From assembly GCA_900549215.1 (NCBI GenBank), contig URNJ01000052.1:1-10660 (forward strand): a DNA stretch of 10,660 nucleotides. Reading direction: 5' to 3'. Source of the stretch: an uncultured Collinsella sp. (GTDB lineage: Bacteria; Actinomycetota; Coriobacteriia; Coriobacteriales; Coriobacteriaceae). This document shows, in pieces, positions 1-6,907 of this stretch (its first letter is position 1; each line of letters begins with the position of its first letter). The translations under genes were made by a program, and so were the position numbers. Under the pieces are notes generated by a model. The model was not told where the DNA came from. It searched no databases and was given only the letters and a program-made list of their open reading frames with translations.

Positions 1-327
1 TGCCATATTGATATCGATGAGCGACAGGCGATCACCCACACGCTCCTCGACGGCGGCGACGGCACTCGCAAACTGATCGGGCTTGGAGCCAAAGAGCTGA
101 ACGCATATCTGCTGCTCCTCGTCGGCCGGTAGCACCAGGCGCCAGGTCTTGTTGCTGGCATAGGCAAGGCCCGCCACGCTCACCATCTCGCTGTAGGCAA
201 GGTTGGCACCGCGGCGACGACACATGATGCGGTAGGCAGGGTCGGTCACGCCCGCCATGGGAGCCATAAGGAACGGCTGCTCGGCATAGGCGCCCAGCAG
301 CCGCTTGCTGTATTCAGAAAGCGCCAT
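1..327 (-). CDS. dus: tRNA-dihydrouridine synthase (Dus/DusB family), N-terminal 109 residues, cut by the window edge
   Basis: Flavoenzyme of the Dus family, which reduces specific uridines in the D-loop region of tRNA to dihydrouridine using FMN and NADPH in the cytoplasm. Only the first 109 residues are visible. They carry the family's N-terminal FMN-barrel signature: FLMAPMAGVTDPAYR at residues 19-33, GANLAYSEMVS at 40-50, QLFGSKPDQFA at 77-87, and LIDINMA at 103-109, just where the conserved INMGCP/INMACP motif should continue off the window. The ATG at 327 begins 4 bases after the lepA stop, with AGGTGG and TAGGT as ribosome-binding candidates inside the lepA end, so it is probably co-transcribed with lepA. 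The subfamily (DusB-like by the N-terminus) cannot be fixed without the C-terminus. The catalytic cysteine is outside the window. Family assignment is very secure. Confidence 0.95.
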   Translation of the reverse strand, partial: MALSEYSKRLLGAYAEQPFLMAPMAGVTDPAYRIMCRRRGANLAYSEMVSVAGLAYASNKTWRLVLPADEEQQICVQLFGSKPDQFASAVAAVEERVGDRLSLIDINMA

Positions 328-331
328 AGAC

Positions 332-2143
332 CTACTCGTCCACCTTGAGGATCGCCATAAAGGCCTCCTGCGGGACCTCGACCGAGCCGATGGCCTTCAT
401 GCGTTTCTTGCCCTCTTTCTGCTTCTCGAGCAGCTTACGCTTACGCGAAATATCGCCGCCGTAGCACTTAGCAAGCACGTCCTTGCGACGCGCCTTGACG
501 GTGGAGCGGGCAATGATCTTGTTGCCGATAGCACCCTGGATGGGCACCTCGAACAGCTGACGCGGAATAATCTCCTTGAGCTTGTCGCATAGGCCGCGGG
601 CAAGACCGTAGGCCTTGTCCTTGTGGACGATAAACGACAGCGCGTCCACCTCGTCGCCCGAAAGCAAGATATCGAGCTTGACGAGCTCGGAGGGACGATA
701 CTCGTTGAACTCGTAGTCGAGCGAGGCATAGCCCTTGGTACGGCTCTTGAGCTGGTCAAAGAAGTCCAAGATGAGTTCGGCGAGCGGCATATCAAAGCGC
801 ATCTCAACCGATTTGCTCGTGAGATGGATCATGTCGGTAGTAATGCCGCGGTGCTCGATAGCGAGCTGCATGACGGCACCCGTATACTCGGGCGGGCAGA
901 TAATCTTGGCCTTGAGGTAGGGTTCCTCGATACGCTCGATGCGCGTAGCCTCGGGCAGATCCTGCGGGCTGCGGACATCAATCATCTCGCCGTCAGTCTT
1001 GTAGACGTGATAGTCCACCGAGGGGCTCGTGGCAATGAGGTCAAGATTGAACTCGCGCTCCAGGCGCTCCTTGACGACCTCCATATGCAGCAGGCCCAAG
1101 AAGCCCACGCGGAAGCCAAAGCCGAGCGCCACCGAGGTCTCGGGCTCCCACACCAACGACGGGTCGTTAACGTGGAGCTTATCGAGTGCGTCGCGCAGGT
1201 TCTCGTAATCCTTGTTGTCGATTGGGAACAGGCCCGTATAGACCATGGGCTTGGCCTCGCGGTAGCCGGGAAGCGGCTCGGGGCAGGGATTCGACGCCCA
1301 CGTGAGGGTATCGCCCACGTGAACGGCCTCGGGGTCCTTCAGGCCCGTGACCACGTATCCGACCTCGCCGACCGTCAGCGCGTCGACCGGGGTCTCGGCA
1401 GGACGCTTGACACCCACGCCGTCGACCAAAAAGTCGCCCTCTGCCTGCATCATGCGCAGGGTATCGCCCTTTTTGATGGAACCGTCAAAGACTCGCACCG
1501 TGGCGACGACGCCACGATACTCGTCGAAGTACGAATCCAAGATGAGTGCCTTGAGCGGCGCGTTCGCATCGCCCTTGGGCGGAGAGATCAAAAAGACAAT
1601 GGACTCCAGCAGATCGTGGATGCCCTCGCCGGTCTTGCCCGAGACACATACGGCATCATCGGCAGGGATCGCCAGGTCGTCCTCGATCTCGGTCTTAACC
1701 TCATCGGGATGGGCCGAGGGTAGGTCGATCTTGTTGATGGCCGGCACAATGTCCAGATTGGCGTTCATGGCGAGCGTCGCGTTGGAGACGGTCTGCGCCT
1801 CGACGCCCTGCGTGGCGTCAACGACGAGCACCGCGCCCTCACAGGCTGCCAGCGAGCGCGAGACCTCATAGGTAAAGTCAACGTGGCCCGGCGTATCGAT
1901 CAGATTGAACTGATACGTCTCGCCATCGTCGGCGTCATAGGACACGCGAACGGCATTGGACTTGATCGTGATGCCGCGCTCGCGCTCGATATCCATGGTG
2001 TCGAGCAGCTGCGACTCCATGTCGCGTTCGTCGACGGTATGGGTGAGCTCGAGAATGCGGTCACTGATCGTGGACTTGCCATGGTCGATGTGCGCAACGA
2101 TTGAGAAGTTGCGGATGTGGGAAATGTCAATTGAAGTATTCAT
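332..2143 (-). CDS. lepA: elongation factor 4 / LepA back-translocating GTPase
   Basis: Ribosome-associated translational GTPase (EF4) that acts on stalled or mis-positioned ribosomes. The 603-residue product is the usual family length. The G domain is complete: G1 AHIDHGKST at 17-25, G2 RGITIK at 56-61, G3 DTPGH at 83-87, G4 NKID at 137-140, and G5-like SGKTGEG at 168-174. The EF-G-like domains II, III and V follow. The LepA-specific C-terminal domain is intact (GGDISRKRKLLEKQKEGKKR near the end, then VPQEAFMAILKVDE). I chose the ATG at 2143 because homologues begin a few residues before IRNFSIVAHIDHGKST. The reading frame stays open upstream to 2203, but that extension is the rpsT terminator hairpin and its T-run. 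There is no Shine-Dalgarno sequence before 2143. A TAAGAT hexamer ends 7 bases upstream, which suggests a leaderless transcript. dus follows after 4 bases. Confidence 0.98.
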   Translation of the reverse strand: MNTSIDISHIRNFSIVAHIDHGKSTISDRILELTHTVDERDMESQLLDTMDIERERGITIKSNAVRVSYDADDGETYQFNLIDTPGHVDFTYEVSRSLAACEGAVLVVDATQGVEAQTVSNATLAMNANLDIVPAINKIDLPSAHPDEVKTEIEDDLAIPADDAVCVSGKTGEGIHDLLESIVFLISPPKGDANAPLKALILDSYFDEYRGVVATVRVFDGSIKKGDTLRMMQAEGDFLVDGVGVKRPAETPVDALTVGEVGYVVTGLKDPEAVHVGDTLTWASNPCPEPLPGYREAKPMVYTGLFPIDNKDYENLRDALDKLHVNDPSLVWEPETSVALGFGFRVGFLGLLHMEVVKERLEREFNLDLIATSPSVDYHVYKTDGEMIDVRSPQDLPEATRIERIEEPYLKAKIICPPEYTGAVMQLAIEHRGITTDMIHLTSKSVEMRFDMPLAELILDFFDQLKSRTKGYASLDYEFNEYRPSELVKLDILLSGDEVDALSFIVHKDKAYGLARGLCDKLKEIIPRQLFEVPIQGAIGNKIIARSTVKARRKDVLAKCYGGDISRKRKLLEKQKEGKKRMKAIGSVEVPQEAFMAILKVDE

Positions 2144-2156
2144 GCGGACTATCTTA
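2143..2156 (-). promoter_or_regulatory. candidate -10 element for a leaderless lepA transcript
   Basis: On the minus strand TAAGAT (2156-2151) is followed by 7 bases and then the lepA ATG. That places the expected transcription start on or next to the A of the start codon. The intervening sequence AGTCCGC has no ribosome-binding site. Leaderless mRNAs with a TANNNT box about 7 bases before the start codon are well known in Actinobacteria. No good -35 box is visible: the position falls in the T-run of the upstream rpsT terminator. This is an inference from sequence only. Confidence 0.45.
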
Positions 2157-2168
2157 CCCGAGCGGTAC

Positions 2169-2205
2169 AAAAAATGGAGCCTGTTCCATAAAACAGGCTC
2201 CATTT
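2169..2205 (-). terminator. strong intrinsic terminator after rpsT
   Basis: A perfect 14-bp stem (2172-2185 paired with 2192-2205) with a 6-base loop is followed, reading on the minus strand, by a run of six T (2174-2169) that partly overlaps the stem base. It begins about 35 bases after the rpsT stop and ends about 26 bases before lepA. It therefore separates rpsT from lepA. The plus-strand side has only a weak T stretch, so it probably works mainly in the minus direction. Confidence 0.9.
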
Positions 2206-2239
2206 ATGCGCGTAATCTGTGTGGTGTGAAATTTACAAC

Positions 2240-2506
2240 TTAGGCGTTGATGCTGTTCACGAGCTTGGCAAGACCGGACTTGCGGTTGGAAGCCTGGTTC
2301 TTGTGGATAACATGCTTGGCGGCAGCCATGTCGAGACGCTTGGTGACGGTCTTGAGGGCAGCCTGGGCCTTCTCGGCGTCGCCCTCGGCGACGGCGGACT
2401 GGACGTGCTTGGTCAGCGTCTTGAGCTCGGACTTGACAGCCTTGTTACGCATGCGAGCTGCCTCATTGGTGCGGATACGCTTCTTCTGAGACTTGATGTT
2501 TGCCAC
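2240..2506 (-). CDS. rpsT: 30S ribosomal protein S20
   Basis: Primary-binding protein of the small ribosomal subunit that contacts 16S rRNA. The 88-residue product matches the usual length. It has the S20 pattern of a basic, alanine-rich helical bundle: (M)ANIKSQKKRIRTNEAAR at the start, RNKAVKSELKTLTK, and the C-terminal HKNQASNRKSGLAKLVNS. The start is the GTG at 2506, because family members begin ANIKSQKKR immediately after the initiator. The frame is open to an ATG at 2575, but that would add 23 unrelated residues from the leader. AAAGGA lies about 10 bases upstream of the GTG and is a good ribosome-binding site. A second copy of the same AAGGAACTC word lies 11 bases further upstream. The gene has its own promoter and terminator, so it is likely transcribed alone and may be controlled through its structured leader. 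Confidence 0.97.
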   Translation of the reverse strand: MANIKSQKKRIRTNEAARMRNKAVKSELKTLTKHVQSAVAEGDAEKAQAALKTVTKRLDMAAAKHVIHKNQASNRKSGLAKLVNSINA

Positions 2507-2528
2507 TTCTGGAGTTCCTTTCGAGTTC

Positions 2529-2576
2529 CTTGCAAAAAATGTATGACACCTCTGAGACACGGTGAGGTCATGCAAG
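2529..2576 (-). promoter_or_regulatory. structured rpsT leader containing a terminator-like hairpin plus T6
   Basis: Downstream of the predicted rpsT transcription start, a bulged hairpin spans 2571-2543: ATGA pairs with TCAT and CCTC with GAGG, with a 2-base bulge and an 11-base loop. On the minus strand it is followed after a few bases by six T (2539-2534). A second helix can form between CTTGCA (2576-2571) and TGCAAG (2534-2529), closing around the whole element and consuming the edge of the T-run. It may terminate holA readthrough, act as an attenuator for rpsT, or both. The stem is modest, so terminator activity is uncertain. Confidence 0.5.
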
Positions 2577-2581
2577 CGCCT

Positions 2582-2590
2582 ACTATAGCA
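2582..2590 (-). promoter_or_regulatory. rpsT promoter, extended -10 box
   Basis: TGCTATAGT on the minus strand (2590-2582) combines TATAGT (5 of 6 to consensus) with the TG extension. It predicts a start near 2575 and a leader of roughly 70 bases before the rpsT GTG. No convincing -35 box sits 17 bases upstream. A perfect TTGACA occurs further upstream but is spaced about 33 bases from this box, so it is not its partner. Confidence 0.6.
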
Positions 2591-2639
2591 CGCTCCCTCT
2601 CAAAGGGATAGAACGAATTTGTCAAATAGGCAGGTATCA

Positions 2640-3602
2640 TCACGATTTTCTCAAGATGTTCGTAATCCAGAGCAAAAGCGCAGTCTGAGAATCGGCCGAA
2701 CCCTTGAGCGCGAGCTCCACATCGACCGCGCCCTCGAGCGCTGCGACGAGCTCTGCCATCGAAAAGCGACGTGCCCAGGTCAGGTGATTCTTGACCTGCC
2801 AGGACTGAAGCTTGAGTGTTGCGGCCAGCTCACGACCCTGACCGCGCGCATCGAGCGCCTTGGAGACGATCAGCTCGCGGATGCGGCCGCACAGCAATGT
2901 ATAAGTCCACACGTAGCTCTTATCGGGCAATAGATTGAAAAGCTCGAGCGAGCGTCGCATGTCACGGGCCGAGACCGCATTGAGAAAGTCCCAGGGTTGA
3001 ACCTCGGCAGTGCGCACAATCCAGCGCTCCACATCGGCAAGCTCAATCTGGGGCGCCTCGACCATCTGAGCAAGCTTAGCCAAGTCGTTATCGAGCATGC
3101 GAGTGTTTTCACCCGAACGCGAGACGAGCTCCTCGGCGGCCGCCGTCGAGATCGACTTGCCGTGCTGCGTCGCCATCTGCTGCACACGGCGCGGTAGCTC
3201 CCAGCGCTTGGTGCCGGAGCAATCGATCACGGCCTTCTTGTCGATCTTGGCGATCGCCTTATACAGGCGCGTGTTCTTGGCAAGCGAGTCGGCGATGATG
3301 AGGCAGACCGTTGTGGGGCTGGGACTTGCCAGATACTCAACGAGCGGCTCCGAGACCGCCTTGGCGAGCTTTGAACAGCCGTCAAGGATTACCAGGCGAA
3401 ACTCGCTGCCCATCGGAAAGGTGTTAAGCGATCCGATAATGGACTCGATATCGGGGTCCTTGGTCATGTCGCGCTCGTCGAGGTTGAACTCGACCATACC
3501 CGACTTTTCCAGACGCGCTTTCATACGCGAGACGGCGTGATCGCGCTTGACTCCGTCGGTACCGACGATCAGATATGCCGGCAGCAGACCGGTTTCGGAC
3601 AT
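2640..3602 (-). CDS. holA: DNA polymerase III subunit delta
   Basis: Delta subunit of the clamp loader, which opens the beta sliding clamp during loading at replication forks. The 320-residue product is close to family length. It shows the expected order: an N-terminal AAA+-like domain (YLIVGTDGVKRDHAVSRMK near 10-28, RLVILDGCSKL in the clamp-contacting region, and CLIIADSLAKNTRLYKAI), the middle lid with a GENTRMLDNDLAKLAQM segment, and the C-terminal helical collar (AEVQPWDFLNAV, YTLLCGRIREL, LQSWQVKNHLTWARRFS). There is no Walker A motif, as expected for delta, which does not hydrolyse ATP. The ATG at 3602 is preceded by GGGAGGGGAG, a strong ribosome-binding site. An upstream in-frame ATG at 3644 has none. 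The gene lies 78 bases after comEC and is probably co-transcribed with it, with a possible internal promoter. Confidence 0.93.
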   Translation of the reverse strand: MSETGLLPAYLIVGTDGVKRDHAVSRMKARLEKSGMVEFNLDERDMTKDPDIESIIGSLNTFPMGSEFRLVILDGCSKLAKAVSEPLVEYLASPSPTTVCLIIADSLAKNTRLYKAIAKIDKKAVIDCSGTKRWELPRRVQQMATQHGKSISTAAAEELVSRSGENTRMLDNDLAKLAQMVEAPQIELADVERWIVRTAEVQPWDFLNAVSARDMRRSLELFNLLPDKSYVWTYTLLCGRIRELIVSKALDARGQGRELAATLKLQSWQVKNHLTWARRFSMAELVAALEGAVDVELALKGSADSQTALLLWITNILRKS

Positions 3603-3642
3603 TGCGCTCCCCTCCCGCAGGCCTTCGTATTCGCTCCGTGCC

Positions 3643-3672
3643 ATTCTAGCCCAGGGGCCCACCACACGCCAA
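3643..3672 (-). promoter_or_regulatory. holA: possible holA promoter
   Basis: On the minus strand TTGGCG (3672-3667), an 18-base spacer and TAGAAT (3648-3643) lie just past the end of comEC. The -10 matches consensus at 5 of 6 positions and the -35 at 4 of 6. It would give an untranslated leader of about 30 bases carrying the strong ribosome-binding site. This could let a replication gene be expressed independently of the competence genes. The evidence is sequence resemblance only. Confidence 0.35.
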
Positions 3673-3680
3673 CGACGTCG

Positions 3681-5984
3681 TCACGGTCGCTGGCATCGCA
3701 TCGCAAAGCCATTCGCAGTCGGCGTGACGGTAATGTCGCCGTGTTCGATAGTGCACGCGAACACGCCGCCCGCTTCCTTAACGGCATCGATGCAGGCATC
3801 GGACGGATGGCCGTATCGATTCCCTTCGCCCGCGCTCGCAAGGGAAAGCTCGGGCTTCAAGACGTCCAGCAACTCACCATCGACTGAAACCTTGGAGCCG
3901 TGATGCCCAAGTTTAAGCACATCGATATCCCCCACCTCATGCACGAATTCCCGTTCTTGGTCGAGCTCGGCATCGCCGGTGAGGAGTATGCGCAGGCCCT
4001 TGCCTTCCTGAACATATGAGAGCAGCAGGACAAGCGAGTCCTCATTTCCCTCGCCATCAACGGACTCGAATGGCCACATCACGCGGGCGCAAAATAAGCC
4101 GATATCGACCGTATCCCCACGGCGCACCTGCCGATACTCCACGCCTGGTCGGTTCAATACCCCGGCAGGAGCATCCTCCAGCGCATCCGCCGCCACGGCA
4201 ATCGTTCCAACCGAAAACTGTTCGAGCACGGCAGGCAGACCACTCCAGTGATCCTCATCCCAATGCGTCACAAAGACGGCATCGATATGGTGCACGTTAT
4301 TGCGAACCAACGCCGCCACCACGCGCTCGTCGAGCCCGCAGTCGACGAGTGCTACTGCGCCGCCCTGGCGGATAAGAATCGCATCGGCCTGGCCCACATC
4401 GAGCACCGTCACCGAAGGCGGAGCGAATCGATCCCAGTAGGCGTACGGAATCGCAGCCAAGAGCACCAGGCATGCAAGCCCCACCGCCATAGGACGTGCA
4501 CGGGGACGCGGCCACCAGACCAGCAGAACCGCCAGCAAACACGGCACTAGGTAAATCCACATGCTATCGGGCGGCACGCTCACGGATGCACCCGGCACGG
4601 CGGCAAACAGCTGCTCGAAGAACAGCGCGCAACGGGAGGCAATCATGGGCACAACGAGCGCCCAAGTCCGCAACGGTGCCACGAGCGAAAAGGGAACCAG
4701 CACGATCGACACGGCAAGCAGTACGCTCACCACCGGACCGATGACCGCATTTGCCAGCGGAGCAATGAGCGAGAACGTACCGAAGGCAGGAATGGTAATG
4801 GGAAGTGTCGCCAGTTGCGAGCACAGCGTGACGGAAAGCATGCTGGCAACGCCCGATGGCACACCCAGCTCGCCCAAAGCGTAGGTCGCATAGGGGCAAA
4901 AGCACAGAATGGCTAAGACGCTGGCACATGAAAGCTGAAAGCCCATCTCGAACAGCACCGTCGGCCGCAGTAGAACAAAGATGGACATGGTAACAAAGAG
5001 TGCCGATGCGCCGTGCCGGCGACGCCCCGCGCCGTTTACGACAAGCGTCGCGAACACCATGCAGCACGCGCGCACGGCCGAGGGCGAGGCGCCCGTAAAG
5101 GCAGCGTAGCCCACAAGCGTTATCGCCAGTATCGCCCGCTGAAGACCACGTGAGCACCGAGTCTTTTGCAATAAACCCTCGATTACAAACCCCACGATAG
5201 CCAAATGGCTGCCCGAGACGGCGATAAGATGCGCCGTTCCCGTCACCGAAAACCAGTCGCCCGCCGGCTGGGCGCGCAGCTCGGCCGAACGACCGCAGAC
5301 GACACCGGCTATGAGCGCACGCGCCGGGTCGGTCGCAGCCGCGATGGACGCAAGCAGCCCATTTCGCAGCCGAAGCAGCGGCCCCGGAGAGCCCTCATCG
5401 ACCGGCACAATCCGAACGGCTTGAACCTTGCGCACCTCGCCTCGGAGCACGCGCGATCGTCCATACGCATCGTTCTCAAAACGCGAAACGCGACCGATAA
5501 CACGCACGTGCGCCCCGACCTTGAGCTCACGGTCAAACGATAGGCGAACCGTTGCCAGGTTCTTACCGTCCGCGCGTGCCTCGCAGGTATAGGAATACAC
5601 GTCGTCGTTTATGGATGGATCACCCTGCACGACAAACTCGAGGCTGCTTGCCGCTCGACCATCGAGCGCCTTCGAGGCACTCAGCGTGCCCACAGCCCAC
5701 CACACCGAGACGACCGCTCCCGCCACGAGACCGACGGACGCGGCATACAGCCACCGCTTCCAAGGGGCAAGCCGCGCACAAGATTGAGCCAGCACAACGA
5801 ATACCGCCGCCGCAACGGGAATGGCCCATAGCGGCCCGACCGCCGGAGCCCGCTCCCTCAGCAGCGCATCAGCGACCATGTTGAGCACCAAGACGCAGCT
5901 CATGCACATGCCGGCACACAGGGCCATCGTCCACGGCATCAGGGGCCGCGGAGGCATCACGTGCTCGCTCTCGGTCGCACTCAT
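3681..5984 (-). CDS. comEC: ComEC/Rec2 DNA-uptake channel protein
   Basis: Polytopic membrane protein that passes single-stranded DNA into the cytoplasm during natural transformation. The 767-residue product has all three family parts. N-terminal hydrophobic segments (about 17-40, 51-67, 78-98) are followed by an OB-like soluble domain (about 112-200). The competence membrane domain (about 220-495) includes HLIAVSGSHLA at 252-262, FTGASPSAVRA at 296-306 and MGFQLS at 347-352. The C-terminal metallo-beta-lactamase-like domain (about 525-767) has ALVDCG near 545-550, THWDEDH (the HxDxDH metal motif) at 573-579, LTGDAE at 668-673, LGHHGSK at 692-698 and RYGHPSD at 723-729. The metal motifs look intact, so a nuclease role is plausible. 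The ATG at 5984 overlaps the comEA stop as ATGA, implying translational coupling. There is no strong ribosome-binding site. An ATG at 5957 is a possible shorter start. Confidence 0.95.
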   Translation of the reverse strand: MSATESEHVMPPRPLMPWTMALCAGMCMSCVLVLNMVADALLRERAPAVGPLWAIPVAAAVFVVLAQSCARLAPWKRWLYAASVGLVAGAVVSVWWAVGTLSASKALDGRAASSLEFVVQGDPSINDDVYSYTCEARADGKNLATVRLSFDRELKVGAHVRVIGRVSRFENDAYGRSRVLRGEVRKVQAVRIVPVDEGSPGPLLRLRNGLLASIAAATDPARALIAGVVCGRSAELRAQPAGDWFSVTGTAHLIAVSGSHLAIVGFVIEGLLQKTRCSRGLQRAILAITLVGYAAFTGASPSAVRACCMVFATLVVNGAGRRRHGASALFVTMSIFVLLRPTVLFEMGFQLSCASVLAILCFCPYATYALGELGVPSGVASMLSVTLCSQLATLPITIPAFGTFSLIAPLANAVIGPVVSVLLAVSIVLVPFSLVAPLRTWALVVPMIASRCALFFEQLFAAVPGASVSVPPDSMWIYLVPCLLAVLLVWWPRPRARPMAVGLACLVLLAAIPYAYWDRFAPPSVTVLDVGQADAILIRQGGAVALVDCGLDERVVAALVRNNVHHIDAVFVTHWDEDHWSGLPAVLEQFSVGTIAVAADALEDAPAGVLNRPGVEYRQVRRGDTVDIGLFCARVMWPFESVDGEGNEDSLVLLLSYVQEGKGLRILLTGDAELDQEREFVHEVGDIDVLKLGHHGSKVSVDGELLDVLKPELSLASAGEGNRYGHPSDACIDAVKEAGGVFACTIEHGDITVTPTANGFAMRCQRP

Positions 5985-6694
5985 ACGCAGATGCAATCTT
6001 TGATTTTGGCAAGCTTCTTCTCGCCGATTCCCGACACACGCATCAGATCGTCAACCGAAGAAAAAACACCGTTCTTTGTCCGCTCATCGATAATCGACTG
6101 GGCCATAGAGGGGCCGATGCCCGAAAGCGTCTGCAGCTCTTCTGCGCTTGCCGTATTGATGTTTACTAGGCCTGTTGCGCCACCCGCGCCCGATGATGCG
6201 GAAACCCCACCATCAACACCGGCTTCCGCAATGGACGCCTGCTGCTCCCCTACCGTTGGAACATGGATTTTTTGTCCATCAGTGACCTTAGATGCCCGAT
6301 TGAGCCCCGTAACGTCTGCCTCGGGCGCCAGCCCGCCGGCGGCATCAATCGCCTGAGCCACCCGCGCGCCGTCCTTGAGACGATATACGCCGGGCGACAC
6401 AACGGCGCCATCAACATCGACATAGACCTCTGCCGCAGCAGACGCCTTAGGCGAAGAGCCTTCGGATGTCTTTCCACTCGAAGCATCGCCGGATCCCGGC
6501 TCCACCAACGAGCCCGAACCATCAGTCCGCTCAAAAGACACGCCGCTGGCACCGCCGCCAAGGATCGCCATCGCCAAGCCGCTCGCCATCGCAATGACAA
6601 CCAGTATCGCCATCACCACTGCCTTATGACCGAGCAGCTTGTCCGCCAAGCGGTCCATCCGTTTGACCCGTTCGTGTTGTTCGCGCTGCGCCAT
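5981..6694 (-). CDS. comEA: ComEA-type competence DNA receptor (SLBB plus helix-hairpin-helix)
   Basis: Membrane-anchored protein that binds double-stranded DNA outside the membrane and delivers it to ComEC. The 237-residue product begins with a charged cytoplasmic stretch (1-24) and a single transmembrane helix (about 25-45). A Gly/Ser-rich linker (46-88) follows. The SLBB domain is at 90-147 (YVDVDGAVVSPGVYRL, AGGL, DGQKIHVP), and a second Gly/Ala/Ser linker comes next. The C-terminal double helix-hairpin-helix is at 175-237 (LVNINTASAEELQTLSGIG, then LMRVSGIGEKKLAKIK). Length and order match ComEA. The ATG at 6694 was chosen because GGGAGG lies 7 bases upstream. Starts further up (6715, 6784) lack a ribosome-binding site and run into non-coding sequence. 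The stop overlaps the comEC start. Pilus and other uptake genes are not in the window, so competence itself cannot be concluded. Confidence 0.94.
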   Translation of the reverse strand: MAQREQHERVKRMDRLADKLLGHKAVVMAILVVIAMASGLAMAILGGGASGVSFERTDGSGSLVEPGSGDASSGKTSEGSSPKASAAAEVYVDVDGAVVSPGVYRLKDGARVAQAIDAAGGLAPEADVTGLNRASKVTDGQKIHVPTVGEQQASIAEAGVDGGVSASSGAGGATGLVNINTASAEELQTLSGIGPSMAQSIIDERTKNGVFSSVDDLMRVSGIGEKKLAKIKDCICV

Positions 6695-6749
6695 AGCAAA
6701 ACCTCCCAACAACATCGTGTCAGGAAAAGAGCGCTGCAACAGCCACGCT

Positions 6750-6792
6750 CCAAAACCGGTTTTAGCGGTCAAACCAAAAACCAACCAAAACC
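6750..6792. repeat. CCAAAACC repeat cluster upstream of comEA
   Basis: Within the comEA-thiI gap (6695-6907) the plus strand has CCAAAACC at 6750-6757 and 6785-6792, and CCAAAAACC at 6774-6782. The first copy is part of a perfect 12-base palindrome AAAACCGGTTTT (6752-6763). The cluster begins about 55 bases upstream of the comEA start. It could be a regulator binding region. Apart from it and the thiI terminator, the gap shows no convincing promoter: no TANNNT hexamer is present on the minus strand between 6864 and 6716. Confidence 0.4.
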
Positions 6793-6864
6793 TTGCACAA
6801 ATCTGTCCATTTATTCAGGCACACGTCAGCAAATGAGCACTTAGTCGCAAAATGCCCAGATAGC

Positions 6865-6897
6865 AAAAGACCGACGATGCAAGCGCATCGTCGGTCT
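6865..6897 (-). terminator. intrinsic terminator after thiI
   Basis: A perfect 13-bp stem (6868-6880 paired with 6885-6897) with the 4-base loop AAGC. On the minus strand it runs into TCTTTTGC, a short T-run (6868-6865). It starts about 10 bases after the thiI stop and so should end the mihF-gmk-rpoZ-thiI transcript before the comEA genes. Confidence 0.85.
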
Positions 6898-6907
6898 ATG
6901 CACAAAT

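Noticed and set aside
623..1723. Open plus-strand frame of 366 codons
   Set aside because: Fully antisense to lepA, whose protein is conserved throughout. The translated sequence shows no family motif and looks like a mirror of GC-rich codon use.
2144..2203. Upstream start for lepA adding 20 residues
   Set aside because: The extra codons are the rpsT terminator hairpin and T-run, and homologues begin near the ATG at 2143.
5957..5996. Alternative comEC starts at 5996 and 5957
   Set aside because: The ATG at 5984 makes the classical ATGA overlap with comEA. The one at 5996 has no advantage, and the one at 5957 has only a weak ribosome-binding site, though it cannot be excluded.
6695..6907. 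Riboswitch or small RNA between thiI and comEA
   Set aside because: Apart from the thiI terminator and short repeats I see no conserved riboswitch core (for example no TPP-type motif) and no second stable fold.
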